This document shows positions 16,712-24,640 of a stretch of 34,679 nt of DNA, in pieces (the first letter of the stretch is position 1; the number at the start of each line of letters is the position of its first letter). The notes below the pieces were generated by a model, which saw only the letters and a program-made list of their open reading frames with translations, did not search any database and had not been told where the DNA came from. The position numbers and the translations under genes were made by a program. Origin of the DNA: Edwardsiella hoshinae NBRC 105699 = ATCC 33379 (GTDB taxonomy: Bacteria > Pseudomonadota > Gammaproteobacteria > Enterobacterales > Enterobacteriaceae); assembly GCF_000474215.1 (NCBI RefSeq), contig NZ_BAUC01000032.1, positions 1 through 34,679 of the forward strand, written 5' to 3'.

Positions 16712-17437
16712 ATGGATTTCTTTAGCATTAACAATGTGATGGTAAACATTCCGCTCGGCGAGGGCGGCTACGCGTTGTCTTGGATCGAGGCTATCGGCAC
16801 CCTGTTTGGCCTGCTGTGCATCTGGTTTGCCAGCAAAGAGAAGATCATCAACTACCTGTTCGGGCTGATTAACGTCACCCTGTTCGCCGCCATCTTCTTC
16901 CAGATCCAGCTGTATGCTAGCCTGCTGCTTCAGGTGTTCTTCTTCGCCGCCAACCTCTACGGCTGGTATGCCTGGAGCCGCCAGAATGCCGATAACGAAG
17001 CCGCGCTCAAGGTACGCTGGCTGTCGCGCAGCAAAGCCGTGACACTGACGCTGGTTTGCCTGGTGGCCATCGCCCTGATGACGCGCTTCATCGACCCGGT
17101 GTTCGCCGTCCTCACCCGCATCGCCATCGATCTGCTGCAAGGCATGGGGGCCAACGTGGTAATGCCGGAACTGCAACCGGACGCCTTCCCGTTATGGGAC
17201 TCCACCATGCTGGTACTCTCCATCGCCGCGATGGTACTGATGACCCGCAAGTACGTTGAGAACTGGCTGCTGTGGGTGGTGATCGACGTCATTAGCGTGG
17301 TGATCTACGCCATCCAGGGGGTCTACGCCATGTCACTGGAGTATATCCTGCTGACGGCCATCGCCGTAATGGGCTCCTACACCTGGATCCACAGCGCGCG
17401 TCGCCACGGCTCTCGCCCGCTGGCCAGCCTGGCCTAA
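16712..17437 (+). CDS. pnuC: PnuC, nicotinamide riboside transporter
   Basis: The 241-residue membrane protein is nearly superimposable on E. coli PnuC: MDFFSINNVMVNIPLGEGG at the start, then SWIEAIGTLFGLLCIW, FFQIQLYASLLLQVFFFAAN, YGWYAWSRQ and near the end MTRKYVENWLLWVVIDV and QGVYAMSLEYILLTA. PnuC proteins have seven membrane segments and import nicotinamide riboside by facilitated diffusion, driven by intracellular trapping, usually through NadR. E. coli pnuC lies downstream of nadA; here it is in an operon with a nucleoside phosphorylase and a Crp-type regulator. Whether a second pnuC exists by nadA is not visible. It ends at a GC hairpin shared with the convergent acetyltransferase gene. 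Confidence 0.95.
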   Translation: MDFFSINNVMVNIPLGEGGYALSWIEAIGTLFGLLCIWFASKEKIINYLFGLINVTLFAAIFFQIQLYASLLLQVFFFAANLYGWYAWSRQNADNEAALKVRWLSRSKAVTLTLVCLVAIALMTRFIDPVFAVLTRIAIDLLQGMGANVVMPELQPDAFPLWDSTMLVLSIAAMVLMTRKYVENWLLWVVIDVISVVIYAIQGVYAMSLEYILLTAIAVMGSYTWIHSARRHGSRPLASLA

Positions 17438-17444
17438 TCCCTCA

Positions 17445-17470
17445 CGCGCCGCGCCCTGTTGCGCGGCGCG
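17445..17470. terminator. Bidirectional hairpin between pnuC and the acetyltransferase gene
   Basis: CGCGCCGCGC (17445-17454) and GCGCGGCGCG (17461-17470) form a perfect 10-bp GC stem with a 6-nt loop, filling the 35-bp gap between two convergent stop codons. No T-run follows on either strand, so it may be a pause or stabilising hairpin rather than a full intrinsic terminator. Confidence 0.55.
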
Positions 17471-17472
17471 CC

Positions 17473-17913
17473 TCAATCGAGCGACAAACGGTAATCCACC
17501 CAGCGCTCGCCCTGCGTAAAGCCCAACGCCCGGTGCATCTGCTGCTGCCCCTGATCCGCCAACGGCACCGCCGACACCATCTCGGCGCAGCCGTGTTGCC
17601 GTCCCCAGGCGCAAGCCACCGCTACCAACTCGGTCGCCACCCCCTGCTGCCGCCGCTCCGGCCGCACAAACAGGCAGCCTAAACGCAGACTGACCGGCGC
17701 GTGACGATGCAATGAGTCCGGCTGCAAGGCTAACTCGATAAATCCCAGCCCCTCACCCTGTGGCCCTAACGCCAGAAACCCCATAAAGGGCGCTGCGTCT
17801 AACAAGGCGCAGCCATCGAGCCAGTGCTGGCTCAACGGTGTCTGCGGCGCCAACTGGGCGCGTAGCCCTACCCACAGGCGCATCATGGTCTCATCCAACG
17901 CTACAATCGTCAT
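17473..17913 (-). CDS. GNAT acetyltransferase, AAC(6')-I-like
   Basis: A 146-residue single-domain acetyl-CoA-dependent acetyltransferase. The acetyl-CoA-binding motif is VRPERRQQGVATELV (83-97). The layout resembles chromosomal aminoglycoside 6'-N-acetyltransferases of Gram-negatives: WVGLRAQL near the N-terminus, GCLFVRPERRQQG in the middle, AWGRQHGCAEMVS, then QMHRALGFTQGERWVDYR at the C-terminus, where the AAC(6') enzymes have MHQALGFHETERVVYF. The enzyme may acetylate an aminoglycoside or another amine; sequence alone does not decide. GGAGGAACG directly before ATG 17913 fixes the start, well inside a longer open frame. The gap to the nupG paralogue upstream is 94 bp, so co-transcription is possible. 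Confidence 0.85.
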   Translation of the reverse strand: MTIVALDETMMRLWVGLRAQLAPQTPLSQHWLDGCALLDAAPFMGFLALGPQGEGLGFIELALQPDSLHRHAPVSLRLGCLFVRPERRQQGVATELVAVACAWGRQHGCAEMVSAVPLADQGQQQMHRALGFTQGERWVDYRLSLD

Positions 17914-18007
17914 CGTTCCTCCGCAGAATTCGGCTCCTCCCGCCGCTCTCAAGCGTAGCGCAATACCCAGACGGTGACGGACAGCGAATGCGCCGCACCC
18001 CCGCGCC

Positions 18008-19261
18008 TCAAGCATCCGATGGCAGCGCTGAGGGAGGCTGATGACGGTAACGGAACAGGAAGCAGAAAGCGATAGCCAGCAGCAGCGAGTAACCGGCAAA
18101 GATCAGCCATACCATCCGCCAGTCGGTGACCGCCCCGGCCTGGCTATACAGCGCCACGACCTTCCCACTGACCAAGCCCCCCAGGATCGAGCCGACGCCG
18201 CCGGACATCATCAGGAACAGCCCTTGAGCGCTGGCGCGGATGGCTGGCTTGACCTCTTGGTCGACGAACACCGAACCGGAGATACTAAAGAAGTCGAAGG
18301 CGCAACCATAGACGATCATCGACAGTGCCAACAACACGGTACCGAACGGCGACGGATCACCGTAGGCGAACAGACCAAAGCGCAACATCCAGGCCACCAT
18401 ACTCATCAGCATCACATTCTTGATACCGTAGCGCCCGAGAAAGAACGGGATGGTCAGGATGAACACGGTCTCGGAAATCTGCGAAAGCGACAACAGCACC
18501 GAGGCGTGCTCGACGATAAAGCTGCCGCGAAATAACGGGTTCTGATCGAAACTATGCAGGAACGGGTTGCCGAACATGTTGGTGATCTGCAACTCGGCAC
18601 CCAACAACATGGCGAAGATGAAGAAGACCGCCATACGCGAACGCTTAAACAGGCTGAAGGCATCCAACCCCAGCATCGCGACCCAGCCTTGTCTTTCCAG
18701 AGGTTTCGTCACCGGAATCGTGGGCAACGTCGTGGAGAACAAGCTCAACAGTAGCGACGCACCAGCGCCGATATACAGCTGCATATGACTCAATTCGAAG
18801 CCGGCGAAACTGACGCCCCACATCGCCAGGATGAAACCGATGGTGCCCCAGATACGGATCGGCGGAAACTCACGCACGATATCCCTGCCCGTACTCTGCA
18901 AACGGTAATAGGAAATGCTGTTCGCCAAGCCTAAGGTCGGCATATAGGCCAGCGAACTCGCCAGGATCACGGCGAACATCGCACCGGGTGTGGTGACCTG
19001 TGCGGCCAAAGAGAGGGCAACGGCATTGACCAGATGGCAGGTGGCATACACCCACTTGGCGCTGATCCACTTGTCCGCCACGATCCCTAACAGCGCCGGC
19101 ATAAACAACGCCGCGATCCCTGACGAACTGTAAATCGCTCCGATGGCCGTCCCGTCGAACTTCAGGGTGACGAACATGTAGGAGCCGAAGGTCGTCAACC
19201 AGCATCCCCATAGCCCGAATTGCAGAAATGACAGAATTTTTAATTGCAGCGTCAGATTCAT
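18008..19261 (-). CDS. NupG-family nucleoside:H+ symporter, second copy
   Basis: A 417-residue major-facilitator nucleoside permease with 12 membrane segments, visibly the sister of the NupG encoded at 19622-20884 and similar along its whole length. Shared hallmarks are MNLTLQLKILSFLQF at the start, SYMFVTLKFDGTAIG, LLGIVADKWISAKWVY, FPPIRIWGTIGF and ITNMFGNPFLHSFDQNP. Differences from NupG cluster in the second half and at the C-terminus (SGSVFVDQEVKP then MMSGGVGSILGG, where NupG has MMTNGFGCILGG). ATG 19261, with GAGGGA 6 bp before it, gives the standard MNL start. It may have diverged in substrate range, as XapB did in E. coli. The upstream 360 bp to the other copy includes that gene's terminator, so it has its own promoter. 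Confidence 0.92.
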   Translation of the reverse strand: MNLTLQLKILSFLQFGLWGCWLTTFGSYMFVTLKFDGTAIGAIYSSSGIAALFMPALLGIVADKWISAKWVYATCHLVNAVALSLAAQVTTPGAMFAVILASSLAYMPTLGLANSISYYRLQSTGRDIVREFPPIRIWGTIGFILAMWGVSFAGFELSHMQLYIGAGASLLLSLFSTTLPTIPVTKPLERQGWVAMLGLDAFSLFKRSRMAVFFIFAMLLGAELQITNMFGNPFLHSFDQNPLFRGSFIVEHASVLLSLSQISETVFILTIPFFLGRYGIKNVMLMSMVAWMLRFGLFAYGDPSPFGTVLLALSMIVYGCAFDFFSISGSVFVDQEVKPAIRASAQGLFLMMSGGVGSILGGLVSGKVVALYSQAGAVTDWRMVWLIFAGYSLLLAIAFCFLFRYRHQPPSALPSDA

Positions 19262-19574
19262 GTTCGTTCCCTCACAGATAGCCGTCCCAATCGATGACAT
19301 AGCGCGCGTGATGCTGCTTGCTCAAGCTTCACCTTATCACTGCGTGCCGCAGACAGCGTGTTAGCCTGCGCGAAAAACAGAGGGGAGTCGCGGAGAAAAC
19401 CAACTGGTAATTAATTGATTTTAAATATATTTTTATGTTTTATCAGTGTCAGCATAGGCATGGGGTACAGCGCGAATGCGCCAAGGATGGCACGGTGCAC
19501 GCACGAGAGAACGGGAAGCGCCAGCGGCCTGCGCCGCCCCCGGTGAGGGCGACAGGCATCACCCATAAAGCAAA
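19262..19574. other. Intergenic region between the two nupG paralogues
   Basis: About 310 bp. The AT-rich part near 19400-19445 (ATTAATTGATTTTAAATATATTT) is the likely promoter area of the downstream (18008-19261) copy. No gene or RNA is recognised. Confidence 0.45.
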
Positions 19575-19600
19575 CGGGCCACGCCGTATGGCGTGGCCCG
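19575..19600 (-). terminator. Terminator of nupG
   Basis: CGGGCCACGCC (19575-19585) and GGCGTGGCCCG (19590-19600) form a perfect 11-bp stem with a 4-nt loop, 21 bp after the nupG stop. On the minus strand it is followed by TTTGCTTTATG. Confidence 0.85.
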
Positions 19601-19621
19601 CGTCCTCAACAGGAGCCAGAA

Positions 19622-20884
19622 TTAGGCCTGTTGTCCCGCACGCTTCGCCGCCTCCTGCGGACGGACATAGTGGTAGCGGAACAGGAACAGGAAGGCGATA
19701 GCCAGCAGCAACGAGTAACCGGCGAAGATCAGCCACACCGTCGGCCAATCGGTCATCCCGCCCTGGGTGTAATACTCCACAACCTTACCGCTGACCAGTC
19801 CACCCAAGATGCAACCGAAGCCGTTGGTCATCATCAGGAACATCCCCTGGGCACTGGCGCGAATGGCCGGTTTCACCTCTTGATCGACAAACACCGAGCC
19901 AGAGATGTTAAAGAAGTCGAAGGCGCAACCATAGACGATCATCGACAGTACCAGCAGCACGGTGCCGAACGGCGACGGATCACCGTAGGCGAACAGCCCG
20001 AAGCGCAGCATCCAGGCCACCATACTCATCAGCATCACGTTCTTGATGCCATAGCGACCGAGGAAGAACGGGATGGTCAGGATGAACACGGTCTCGGAAA
20101 TCTGCGAAACCGACAGCAGCACCGAGGCGTGCTCGACGATAAAGCTGCCGGCAAACAACGGATTCTGGTCGAAACTATGCAAGAACGGGTTGCCGAACAT
20201 GTTGGTGATCTGCAACTCGGCGCCCAGCAGCATGGAGAAGATGAAAAAGACCGCCATACGCGAATTCTTAAACAGGCTGAAAGCGTTCAACCCCAGCATC
20301 TCCACCCAGCCTTGTTTTTCCTGGGTTTTTGTCACCGGGATGGTCGGCAGCGTCATCGAGAACAGGCTCAACAGCAGTGATGCGCCGGCGCCGATATACA
20401 GTTGCATATAGCTCAGCTCGAAGCCGGAGAAGCTCACCGCCCACATCGCCAGGATAAAACCGATGGTGCCCCAGATGCGGATCGGCGGGAACTCGCTGAC
20501 GATATCCATGCCCGCATTCTGCAAACGATAGTAGGAGATGGTATTCACCAAGCCCAAGGTCGGCATATAGGCCAACGAGTTCAACAAGATCACCACGAAC
20601 ATGGCGCTGGGCGTGGTGACCTGTGCGGCGAGGAACAGGGTCAACGCGCCGACCAGGTGGCAGGCGGCATACACCCACTTGGCACTGACCCATTTATCCG
20701 CCACGATCCCCAACAGCGTCGGCATAAACAACGCGGCGATCCCCAACGAGCTATACACCGCCCCGATGGCCGCCCCATCGAATTTCAGCGTGACAAACAT
20801 ATAGGAGCCGAGCGTGGTTAGCCAACTCCCCCACAGATAGAATTGCAGAAATGACAGTATCTTCAGCTGTAGCTTCAGATTCAT
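19622..20884 (-). CDS. nupG: NupG, nucleoside:H+ symporter
   Basis: The 420-residue product closely matches E. coli NupG (418 aa): MNLKLQLKILSFLQFYLWGSW at the start (shown to its 20th residue or fewer in comparisons), SYMFVTLKFDGAAIGAVYSS, MPTLGLVNTISYYRLQNAG and RASAQGMFLMMTNGFGCILG. NupG is a high-affinity, broad-range proton-coupled permease for purine and pyrimidine nucleosides in the inner membrane. GAGGAAAATAAC before ATG 20884 sets the start; an upstream frame to 20962 lacks support. E. coli nupG is controlled by CytR, DeoR and CRP; I do not see convincing sites for these in the upstream region. It is the better conserved of two tandem copies. Confidence 0.95.
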   Translation of the reverse strand: MNLKLQLKILSFLQFYLWGSWLTTLGSYMFVTLKFDGAAIGAVYSSLGIAALFMPTLLGIVADKWVSAKWVYAACHLVGALTLFLAAQVTTPSAMFVVILLNSLAYMPTLGLVNTISYYRLQNAGMDIVSEFPPIRIWGTIGFILAMWAVSFSGFELSYMQLYIGAGASLLLSLFSMTLPTIPVTKTQEKQGWVEMLGLNAFSLFKNSRMAVFFIFSMLLGAELQITNMFGNPFLHSFDQNPLFAGSFIVEHASVLLSVSQISETVFILTIPFFLGRYGIKNVMLMSMVAWMLRFGLFAYGDPSPFGTVLLVLSMIVYGCAFDFFNISGSVFVDQEVKPAIRASAQGMFLMMTNGFGCILGGLVSGKVVEYYTQGGMTDWPTVWLIFAGYSLLLAIAFLFLFRYHYVRPQEAAKRAGQQA

Positions 20885-21598
20885 GTTATTTTCCTCACAC
20901 ATAGGGTCAGATATAAGATTAGATAAAAACATTTTTCTTTTATTATGATTTAATCCTATCACCCCTCAGTGAAAAGGTTTTGCTACCCCGGTCAAAAAAT
21001 GAAAAAGCATCGCAATAACGACACAGATTAGTGATGCGGTTAACATTTATGTCTAAAAAATAATTCCCTCCGGAACGGGATGACGGCGACAGGCGATACA
21101 GGCCCACGTCCTCCACCATGCACGGACGATGATTCGCCGCGCCCTACCGCCAGCCGGACGTCAAGGCCTGACACAGGCTACCTCTCCCGCTGAACTCGCG
21201 GCGCAATACGCCACAACAGAGCGCGCTCAAGGCGAGTAGTAAAACTCGACGGCCTGGCAGAACGTCCGCCCGCGCGCGCGTTCCCCGGACGCTCACCGCA
21301 TCCTCATGCCAGAAGAGCGCCGCGGTGGAACCCCATCGCCTCACGGCAAGGCGACATTCATCGGAGAAAACAAATAATCAGCTGAAAAATAAGGCATCAT
21401 TAAGAGGAAAAGGCCGCGAACAATAAATTGGAGTAATGGCGCTAGCGCGCCATATCATAGCGGCGAGGAAGATAAATGGAACATCGCCTCAATTATCTTT
21501 TCATTCTAAAAATTTATTCTATTGGCGAATTTTTATATGCTTTGTTGTCCCCTAGATAGGACGGATATGATGCGGGAAATTTTATCATTGGAATAACT
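20885..21598. other. Long intergenic region between nupG and the cfa remnant
   Basis: About 700 bp without a recognisable gene. The first 150 bp are AT-rich and include CATAAT-like -10 candidates for nupG on the minus strand. The GC-rich middle (21060-21360) has only short open frames with arginine-rich translations. A small dyad, ATGGCGC (21436-21442) and GCGCCAT (21447-21453), lies 145 bp before the cfa remnant. No RNA gene is recognised. Confidence 0.5.
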
Positions 21599-22267
21599 AT
21601 GCACAGCGTTGTCCGTGAATTACCCTCCTCCTCCCGTAGCGACGCGATCCTGTCCTCCTTGCTGCAACAGGCAGGCATCAGCCTTAATGGGTCACGCCCC
21701 GATGAGATACCGATCCATCATCCGCGGCTGTTTCGCCCAAGGATGAAAAACGACTCGCCGGGGTTAGCTGAAGGCTGTATGACCGGCTGGTGGGACTGCG
21801 CGTGCCTGAATATGTTCTTCGAGCGCGCCCTGCGCGCCGGCCAGGAACGGCAACGCCCCGGCAACGGGCGCGATTGGCTGTATCTGCTCAACGTTCGCCT
21901 CGTTAACCAGCAATCACGCCGCCGAGCCGGCCAGGTGGCGCGCCACGGTGTCGATCCCTGGATTAGCCGCTATATTTTTTCTCATGGTCGCCGGCCTTCA
22001 CCCTCTGATATCGCGGCACATAGCGACGCGGGATTCGTCATGGAGGGCGGGCATAACTTCAGCCCCGACGCCGATAAGACGTGGATAACCTGGGAAGCGC
22101 GTTTCTTTCCGTGCCGCCTGGCCGCAGTTGAAGGCGTGTTACGATGAGAGCTGCTAGCACATGTTCCGTTACTCTCTCTGTGCCTGCACTAGTGCCTTCC
22201 GCGCCCGCGCTCTTCAACGGTGGCAGGTATTATTCAGCCCACGGGGAGCCCTGGCACCGCACGTTAG
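21599..22267 (+). pseudogene. cfa: Broken cyclopropane-fatty-acyl-phospholipid synthase gene (cfa)
   Basis: Three parts of Cfa can be followed. The N-terminal part (AGISLNGSRPDEIPIHHPRLF, shown in pieces: AGISLNGSRPDEI; GLAEGCMTGWWDC; MFFERALRAG) matches E. coli AGIAINGSAPADI, GLGESYMDGWWEC and MFFSKVLRAG. At about 21945 the frame jumps directly to VDPWISRYIFSHG (E. coli VDPWINKYIFPNG), so roughly 190 residues holding the S-adenosylmethionine-binding core are gone. Then a frameshift near 22105 moves to AAWPQLKACYDESC, an in-frame TAG stands at 22155-22157, and MFRYSLCACTSAFRARALQRW follows in pieces (MFRYSLCACTSAFRARA). A last frameshift leads to the normal-like end before TAG 22265-22267. 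The product cannot be active. Confidence 0.9.
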
Positions 22268-22350
22268 CGCCCCCAGCCCTCACCCGTTATGGCGGCTTCG
22301 GCCCCCCAGATCAATAAGCACTTACGCGCTAACCCGATACAGGTGACACG

Positions 22351-23307
22351 ATGTCGCACGATAACTTATTACAATCGATGTTTAATACCCACTACGGTGC
22401 CTTGGTCGCCTTGGCGGCGCTCAATGACGCGCAAAGCGTCGGCCGTGCGGCCGAATGCCTGAACATCAGTCAGCCCTCGATGAGTAAGCTGTTGATGGAG
22501 CTACGCAAAGAGTTCAACGATCCGCTGTATACCAAGTGTAATAATCTGTTCACCCTCACCCCTGTCGGTGAAACGCTGTGCGCCATCGTGCGTAATACCC
22601 TGTACACCAGCCAATCGATGATCGAGCAGCTACGCTGTGGCGTGAAGCACCGTTACAACATCTGCCTCCCTCATTGGTTCAACATTCAAGAGGTCTCCGC
22701 GCTGATCGGTAACATTCGTACGCTGTATCCCAACTTAGTGATTAACTTCCGTCCTCCCAGCAGCAGCACGGCGGAAGACATCGTACAGAGCCTTAAGCAA
22801 GGAACGGTCGATGTGGCGGTACGCCACTTCCCGCACGCGTCCCCCAGCGGCATTCACCTAAAAACCCTCGGCACGTCCGAGTTTATCTTCCTGCGCCGCA
22901 CCCACGCCTCCCAGCCCCCGACGCCGCCCATGCGCCAACTAAACCGGGAGCAATGGCTCAATAGCCCGTTGATCATTTACAACATCAGCCCTTACCTCTG
23001 GGAGAGCTTCCTGCAAGCCAACCGGCTGAATGAAGGCCTGCTCAACATCACGCTAACGCTGACCAATAACTTCCGCCGCTGGTTGGATCAACTGGTGGAC
23101 GACGACACCTTACTGGTCACGCTGCGTAGCACCGGCGACCCATTGATCGCCAGCGGGGAATACCAGGCGGTCGCCATCCCTAACCTGCGACTCACCTATC
23201 CCTATCATCTGATGTGGCATGAGCGCGCCGCGCACGATCCGGTCCATCAGTTGATCCGCAAGGCACTGAGCGCCATGAGCGACCACGCCTCGCCCAGCGA
23301 CGCCTGA
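22351..23307 (+). CDS. LysR-type transcriptional regulator
   Basis: A 318-residue LysR-family protein. The helix-turn-helix lies at about 17-70 (LVALAALNDAQSVGRAAE, then LNISQPSMSKLLMELRKE and FTLTPVGE). The C-terminal domain has two lobes (YNICLPHWFNI and INFRPPSS, then VDVAVRHFP). I cannot assign it to a named regulator or ligand. CAGGTGACACG before ATG 22351 provides a moderate ribosome-binding site. It lies between the cfa remnant and a convergent DUF1275 gene, so neither neighbour gives a clear target. Like many family members it may act on a distant promoter or on itself. Confidence 0.9.
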   Translation: MSHDNLLQSMFNTHYGALVALAALNDAQSVGRAAECLNISQPSMSKLLMELRKEFNDPLYTKCNNLFTLTPVGETLCAIVRNTLYTSQSMIEQLRCGVKHRYNICLPHWFNIQEVSALIGNIRTLYPNLVINFRPPSSSTAEDIVQSLKQGTVDVAVRHFPHASPSGIHLKTLGTSEFIFLRRTHASQPPTPPMRQLNREQWLNSPLIIYNISPYLWESFLQANRLNEGLLNITLTLTNNFRRWLDQLVDDDTLLVTLRSTGDPLIASGEYQAVAIPNLRLTYPYHLMWHERAAHDPVHQLIRKALSAMSDHASPSDA

Positions 23308-23364
23308 CCCACGCCGACAGCGCCAACGGCAGCCGAGGCCGCCGTTGGTTCATCCGCCTCCGAC

Positions 23365-24123
23365 TTACTGCGCCTCCCCCCGCTGACGACGATGCCTCTG
23401 CCAGATACGCAGGGTAAACAGCAGTAACGCCAACCAGGCCGGCAACAAACTATAAAAACCCAGCTGGCGACTCAGCAGCGCGGTAAGCCATGCCCCGACG
23501 AAAAAGTGGGTGATCACCAACAGGTAATGCCTCCCCTCATGGTATAACGCCAGGCGCTCGCGCCGCTGGCGTTGACGATCGCAGAGCGCGAACAGGCGAC
23601 TCACCATCAGCACATACACGGTCGTCACCACCGAGGTCGCTGTCGGCTGGCGTGTTCCTCCATGTTTAATCACAAAATTTTGGATATACATGAACACTAG
23701 CCCCAGAGTCACCAGCGGCAGCACCGCCGGCGTCGGTTGATGCCCGATCTGGCCATGGCGCGCCAACGCCGCGCCCAGCAGCATAAAGGCCAGCAGCAGT
23801 AGGCAATTAAGACTGAGAGCGAGAGCATACCCCTGCCACGGGCTCGTCAGGCGCACAGGATAGCGACTAACCAGCAGTGGGTGTAACGCCGCCAGCGACA
23901 TCCAGATCACGATGATGGCGATGTGATAGCACGACTCGAAGTTCATCCTGCCTTGGGCCAATGCCGCGATACCAAAGATCATATTCGCGGTCATGTAGCC
24001 GATTAATGCCTTGTATAAAAACATAAAACTGACGATTTCTAGGCAACCGCCAATAAAGCTCATCAGATAGTGGATCTCATGATTTAAGGTGCGGTAGATA
24101 CGGTGCAGCGGAGTGTGGCGCAT
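23365..24123 (-). CDS. DUF1275 (YoaK-type) membrane protein
   Basis: A 252-residue hydrophobic protein with about six to seven membrane segments. The N-terminal layout FIGGCLEIVSFMFLY followed by YMTANMIFGIAALAQG corresponds to the GG-D/E-(x)-F and TGN/TAN motifs of the DUF1275/YoaK family, whose function is unknown. A basic loop (RQRQRRERL) lies before the last two segments and the C-terminus is arginine-rich. The ribosome-binding site before ATG 24123 is weak; ATG at residue 20 (MSFIGG) is an alternative start. The gene is convergent with the LysR gene. No link to the neighbouring app-hya cluster is evident. Confidence 0.8.
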   Translation of the reverse strand: MRHTPLHRIYRTLNHEIHYLMSFIGGCLEIVSFMFLYKALIGYMTANMIFGIAALAQGRMNFESCYHIAIIVIWMSLAALHPLLVSRYPVRLTSPWQGYALALSLNCLLLLAFMLLGAALARHGQIGHQPTPAVLPLVTLGLVFMYIQNFVIKHGGTRQPTATSVVTTVYVLMVSRLFALCDRQRQRRERLALYHEGRHYLLVITHFFVGAWLTALLSRQLGFYSLLPAWLALLLFTLRIWQRHRRQRGEAQ

Positions 24124-24503
24124 GGAATGGCTCGCAGAAAGAAACAGGCGGAGATTTTATCACCTACGAATAATCACCCCGCGGAAGTATGATGATATTA
24201 CCCGGCGGAATAAATCTGGCGCAGCGCGTGGGTGCCTCCCTCTGTCGATCCGCGGCGAAGCGGGGAAATCGCGGGAGGCCTACCAAAGGAGCCGCTCGGC
24301 GTGAGCAGAACAGAGCGCGGCATAAGGCCTGCGCGATAGCGTTACCCGCCGCCCGGCTCCGGGCGGCAAGCTACCCGCGCGTAGACAGCACTCGCAGAGA
24401 AGCACGATGAATGACGACAGCTTCGCGGCAAATGCGGGATCAAGGGAGGCCGGACAAACAGAGAAAGGCGGGGAACACCACGAAGAGACCTGGGGCATAG
24501 CAA
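24124..24503. other. Intergenic region between the DUF1275 gene and appX
   Basis: About 380 bp with no recognised gene. It includes a GC hairpin, GCCGCCCGG (24348-24356) with CCGGGCGGC (24359-24367), without a T-run. In E. coli appA (periplasmic phosphatase) lies downstream of appX; I see no trace of it here. Confidence 0.45.
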
Positions 24504-24525
24504 CGGGGCGACCCAGGCCGCCCCG
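24504..24525 (-). terminator. Hairpin downstream of appX
   Basis: CGGGGCG (24504-24510) and CGCCCCG (24519-24525) form a 7-bp stem with an 8-nt loop 13 bp past the appX stop. The following minus-strand bases (TTGCTATG) are poorly T-rich. It is the best candidate end for the hya-app transcript. Confidence 0.45.
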
Positions 24526-24538
24526 CGGGGTAAAGCGC

Positions 24539-24628
24539 TTATTTCAGGCGTGGCTCAAGCCACACCAACACCAGCGTCGACAGCGTACACATCAGCAAGA
24601 TGCCGACAAACCACACTAAATACCACAT
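24539..24628 (-). CDS. appX: AppX (CbdX), small subunit of cytochrome bd-II oxidase
   Basis: A 29-codon gene whose product begins MWYLVWFVGILLMC, then TLSTLVLVWLEPRLK, almost identical to E. coli AppX. It is a single membrane helix that binds AppC and stabilises the bd-II oxidase, as CydX does for bd-I. It lies 12 bp after the appB stop, and that gap is filled by GGAGGG as ribosome-binding site, so translation is coupled to appB. It is short enough to be missed by length-filtered gene calling. Confidence 0.95.
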   Translation of the reverse strand: MWYLVWFVGILLMCTLSTLVLVWLEPRLK

Positions 24629-24640
24629 CGCTTTCCCTCC

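Noticed and set aside
21144-21344. 66-codon minus-strand frame in the nupG-cfa gap
   Set aside because: Arginine- and leucine-rich translation, no supported start, no recognised relative.
24113-24304. 63-codon frame starting inside the DUF1275 gene
   Set aside because: No family resemblance and no ribosome-binding site; it overlaps the start of a real gene on the other strand.
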